The notes under the pieces are model-generated. The model saw only the letters and a program-made list of their open reading frames with translations, did not search any database and had not been told where the DNA came from. A stretch of 64,000 nucleotides of DNA. It comes from Zobellia nedashkovskayae. GTDB lineage: Bacteria > Bacteroidota > Bacteroidia > Flavobacteriales > Flavobacteriaceae. Positions 62,314 to 64,000 of the stretch are shown here, piece after piece. The stretch is from contig NZ_JADDXR010000002.1 in the NCBI RefSeq assembly GCF_015330125.1, positions 1,116,001 through 1,180,000 on the forward strand, written 5' to 3'. Position 1 is the stretch's first letter. Each line of letters begins with the position of its first letter. The translations under genes and the position numbers were made by a program.

Positions 62314-63171
62314 TTAGAGCACGTTAAGCATTTGCTCTTTTATTTTTTCGAGTTCATCTTTCATCTGCACTACCAATTGTTGCATTGGCGCATAATTAGC
62401 TTTAGACCCAATTGTATTGATCTCACGGCCAATTTCCTGAGCGATAAAAGCCAGTTTTTTACCATTAGAATCATCCGATTCTAACGTACTAGTAAAATAA
62501 TCAAGGTGGTTAGCCAAACGAACTTTTTCTTCAGTAATATCATACTTCTCTAGGTAGTAGATAAGTTCTTGTTCAAAACGATTGGCATCAATATCTGCCT
62601 GAAGGTCGCTAACGGCTTTATTCAATCGTTCGCGAACGTCTGACTGACGATCGGGATCCATTATTTTTACCTGTTCCAACAAACTTTGTAAATTCTGAAT
62701 GCGTTCAATAAAGTCTCTTTCAAGTACTTCACCTTCTTCTGAACGAAACGTATTGATCTCTTTCAAAGCTTCTGTAAGCGCCAGCTTTATAGACTCATAT
62801 TCCGTCTCATCAATATCTTCACGTGCCGTTTTTAAGGAATCGGGCATTCTAAGAGCCATATCTAGCAGCTTTATATCATCGCCATCAGCAATATTCTTTA
62901 ATTGCTTCATGTAGTTCTTTACCGCCAACTCGTTTACCTCTGTAGAAGTTTCACCACTAGTCAGTTCTAAATATAGACCAAAATCTACCTTACCACGCAT
63001 TAAAGAACTAGCGATAGTCTTACGGAGTTCCAATTCTTTTTCACGATATGCAGAAGGCATACGTGCGTTTAAATCTAGACTTTTACTGTTTAGGGATTTG
63101 AGCTCTACGGTAATCTTTTTTGTCGGAAGCTGTATAACGTACTTGCCGAAACCGGTCATGGACTGAATCAT
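62314..63171 (-). CDS. yicC: YicC/YloC family endoribonuclease
   Basis: A 285-residue protein of the YicC/YloC family, some members of which have been shown to be endoribonucleases. The N-terminal MIQSMTGFGK, the ELKSLNSKSLDLNARMP region and the C-terminal GREINTIGSKANYAPMQQLVVQMKDELEKIKEQ are family marks. The start is the ATG giving MIQSMTGFG. It is first in the operon with gmk and nadD, preceded by an exact -7 box at 63191. Confidence 0.95.
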   Translation of the reverse strand: MIQSMTGFGKYVIQLPTKKITVELKSLNSKSLDLNARMPSAYREKELELRKTIASSLMRGKVDFGLYLELTSGETSTEVNELAVKNYMKQLKNIADGDDIKLLDMALRMPDSLKTAREDIDETEYESIKLALTEALKEINTFRSEEGEVLERDFIERIQNLQSLLEQVKIMDPDRQSDVRERLNKAVSDLQADIDANRFEQELIYYLEKYDITEEKVRLANHLDYFTSTLESDDSNGKKLAFIAQEIGREINTIGSKANYAPMQQLVVQMKDELEKIKEQMLNVL

Positions 63172-63190
63172 AAATTGCTATGAATTTTGG

Positions 63191-63198
63191 CAAAGGTA
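63191..63198 (-). promoter_or_regulatory. -7 promoter element of the yicC operon
   Basis: TACCTTTG on the minus strand is an exact TAnnTTTG match, 19 bases before the yicC start codon. Confidence 0.5.
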
Positions 63199-63327
63199 GT
63201 TAAATTTGAAACTTCTTAATACTTCATCGACTTCATGTTGTATTCCAATTTCTCTTTTACCCTTTCAAACTCTTTCCAATAATGCAAAAGTGTTAAAAAT
63301 TCTGTTGCGTTTTAAACACATATAAAT

Positions 63328-63335
63328 TACTTTAA
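63328..63335 (+). promoter_or_regulatory. probable promoter of the lantibiotic dehydratase gene
   Basis: TACTTTAA (near match to TAnnTTTG) with TTG at 63305, exactly 23 bases upstream as in the dxs and Sco1 promoters. The ATG follows at 63359. Confidence 0.4.
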
Positions 63336-63358
63336 CAGCCCTCATATTGAATACACAT

Positions 63359-64000
63359 ATGCAAAATATTTCATTTCTTAAAAAAGTTTTACTCCGAACA
63401 CCATTAGAACCTACTGAAAATCAAATCACTGAAGTTAAAATCCGAAAAAAATTAGTAGACCCAAAAATACAGGAAGCACTTTTCATTGCTTCTCCAAGTT
63501 TCCAAAGCTTACTTATTGACGAGCTTACGGAGAAACAATTGCTAACTCTTTATAAATATTACTCAAGATTCAGCAATAGATGCACGCCTTTTGGGTTATT
63601 TGCCTCAGTTGGTCTTGTTGATGTTTCCGATCATACAAATTTGGAGTTGAACAAAACTACCCTTGAGAAAAATATTAGATATGATATGCTTTTTTTGGGA
63701 TTGTTAAATGACCAAATCAATTCTGAAGCAGACATAAGGAACAAGTTACGCTACTACCCTAACAACTCCTTGTACCAAATATTAGATAATTTTAGATATG
63801 TTGAATTCTATTATGCCAATAATAAAAGGTTTCACAGATTAGCAGAAGTAGCTTTTAACGAGTATTTAGCTAAAATATTAATAGCTGCCAAAAATGGAAT
63901 AACGGTTAATGAATTGTGCGAACAATTAACCGATGACTCTATCTCATTTCAAGAAGCCGAAGATTTTGTTTTAAGCATCATAGATGCGCAATTTTTGGTT
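63359..64000 (+). CDS. lantibiotic (lanthipeptide) dehydratase, N-terminal part (cut by window end)
   Basis: An open frame of 214 codons running off the right edge. Residues 70-85 read RFSNRCTPFGLFASVG, the hallmark of LanB-type dehydratases, whose N-terminal domain transfers glutamate from glutamyl-tRNA to Ser/Thr of a precursor peptide. The start MQNISFLKKVLLRTPLEP also fits. Downstream helices (residues 120-214) match the domain's usual pattern, though only the first part is visible. The gene is divergent from yicC, and 187 bases separate them; no precursor peptide frame was seen in that gap. Class I lanthipeptide or related RiPP synthesis is the likely role, with partners expected beyond the window. 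Confidence 0.85.
   Translation, partial: MQNISFLKKVLLRTPLEPTENQITEVKIRKKLVDPKIQEALFIASPSFQSLLIDELTEKQLLTLYKYYSRFSNRCTPFGLFASVGLVDVSDHTNLELNKTTLEKNIRYDMLFLGLLNDQINSEADIRNKLRYYPNNSLYQILDNFRYVEFYYANNKRFHRLAEVAFNEYLAKILIAAKNGITVNELCEQLTDDSISFQEAEDFVLSIIDAQFLV

Noticed and set aside
1..64000. CRISPR arrays, insertion sequences, integrases, prophage genes, rRNA
   Set aside because: I looked for regular spaced repeats, transposase motifs and structural RNA hallmarks on both strands and found none apart from tRNA-Asn.

Overview
The window looks like chromosomal DNA of a marine-type Flavobacteriaceae (phylum Bacteroidota). The grounds are four TonB-dependent receptors (one SusC-type with a SusD partner), AT-rich codon use, exact or near TAnnTTTG promoter boxes (the Bacteroidota -7 element), weak ribosome binding sites, FG-GAP/ASPIC-UnbV lipoproteins, and genes typical of that group (DUF3078, MORN-variant, PiT-PhoU fusion). 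A genus cannot be named from sequence alone. There are no rRNA genes, insertion sequences, prophage genes or CRISPR arrays.

Layout. 1-1712: two tandem porin-like outer-membrane proteins, the first cut by the window edge. 1713-2233: a gene-poor stretch with an isolated strong terminator. 2234-4595: a divergent Nramp-fold transporter coupled to a class I mannose-6-phosphate isomerase. 4719-7945: a zinc-ribbon membrane protein, tRNA-Asn(GTT), the site-2 protease RseP and a Sco1 copper chaperone. 8139-10769: ferrous iron uptake, feoA-feoB plus a 49-residue Cys-rich FeoB companion. 10949-13905: a carboxypeptidase-regulatory-domain protein and small membrane or SnoaL-like proteins. 14135-16768: a GH63-type glucosidase. 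16806-18035: a soluble GAF histidine kinase. 18225-22104: a metal module of ZIP transporter and DtxR/MntR regulator, divergent from a TonB receptor, with a long inverted repeat in the shared promoter. 22166-23314: an isolated lycopene cyclase. 23448-35028: SusC, SusD, a 1114-residue FG-GAP/ASPIC lipoprotein, a vanadium-haloperoxidase-fold lipoprotein and a second FG-GAP/ASPIC protein, with no polysaccharide-degrading enzyme. 35038-36012: polyprenyl diphosphate synthase. 36203-42882: a TetR-controlled RND efflux operon. 42953-45631: a solitary TonB receptor. 45820-54623: housekeeping genes (aspS, tadA, dxs, dgt) with a CLC-type chloride channel, a DUF3078 protein and a small membrane protein. 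54785-61085: small surface or secreted proteins, a PiT phosphate transporter with PhoU-like tail, a CAP-domain lipoprotein, a STAS-like protein and a secreted amidohydrolase. 61087-63171: the yicC-gmk-nadD operon. 63359-64000: the N-terminal 214 residues of a lantibiotic (lanthipeptide) dehydratase that runs off the window.

How the genes work together. The clear functional units are iron uptake (feo), a metal-sensing regulon (DtxR, ZIP, TonB receptor), an efflux operon with its own TetR regulator, the SusCD/FG-GAP/haloperoxidase locus of unknown substrate, and isoprenoid supply genes scattered through the window (dxs, polyprenyl synthase, lycopene cyclase). The two most promising leads for undescribed biology are the LanB-type dehydratase at the right edge, which probably opens a RiPP gene cluster beyond this window, and the SusCD/FG-GAP/haloperoxidase locus.
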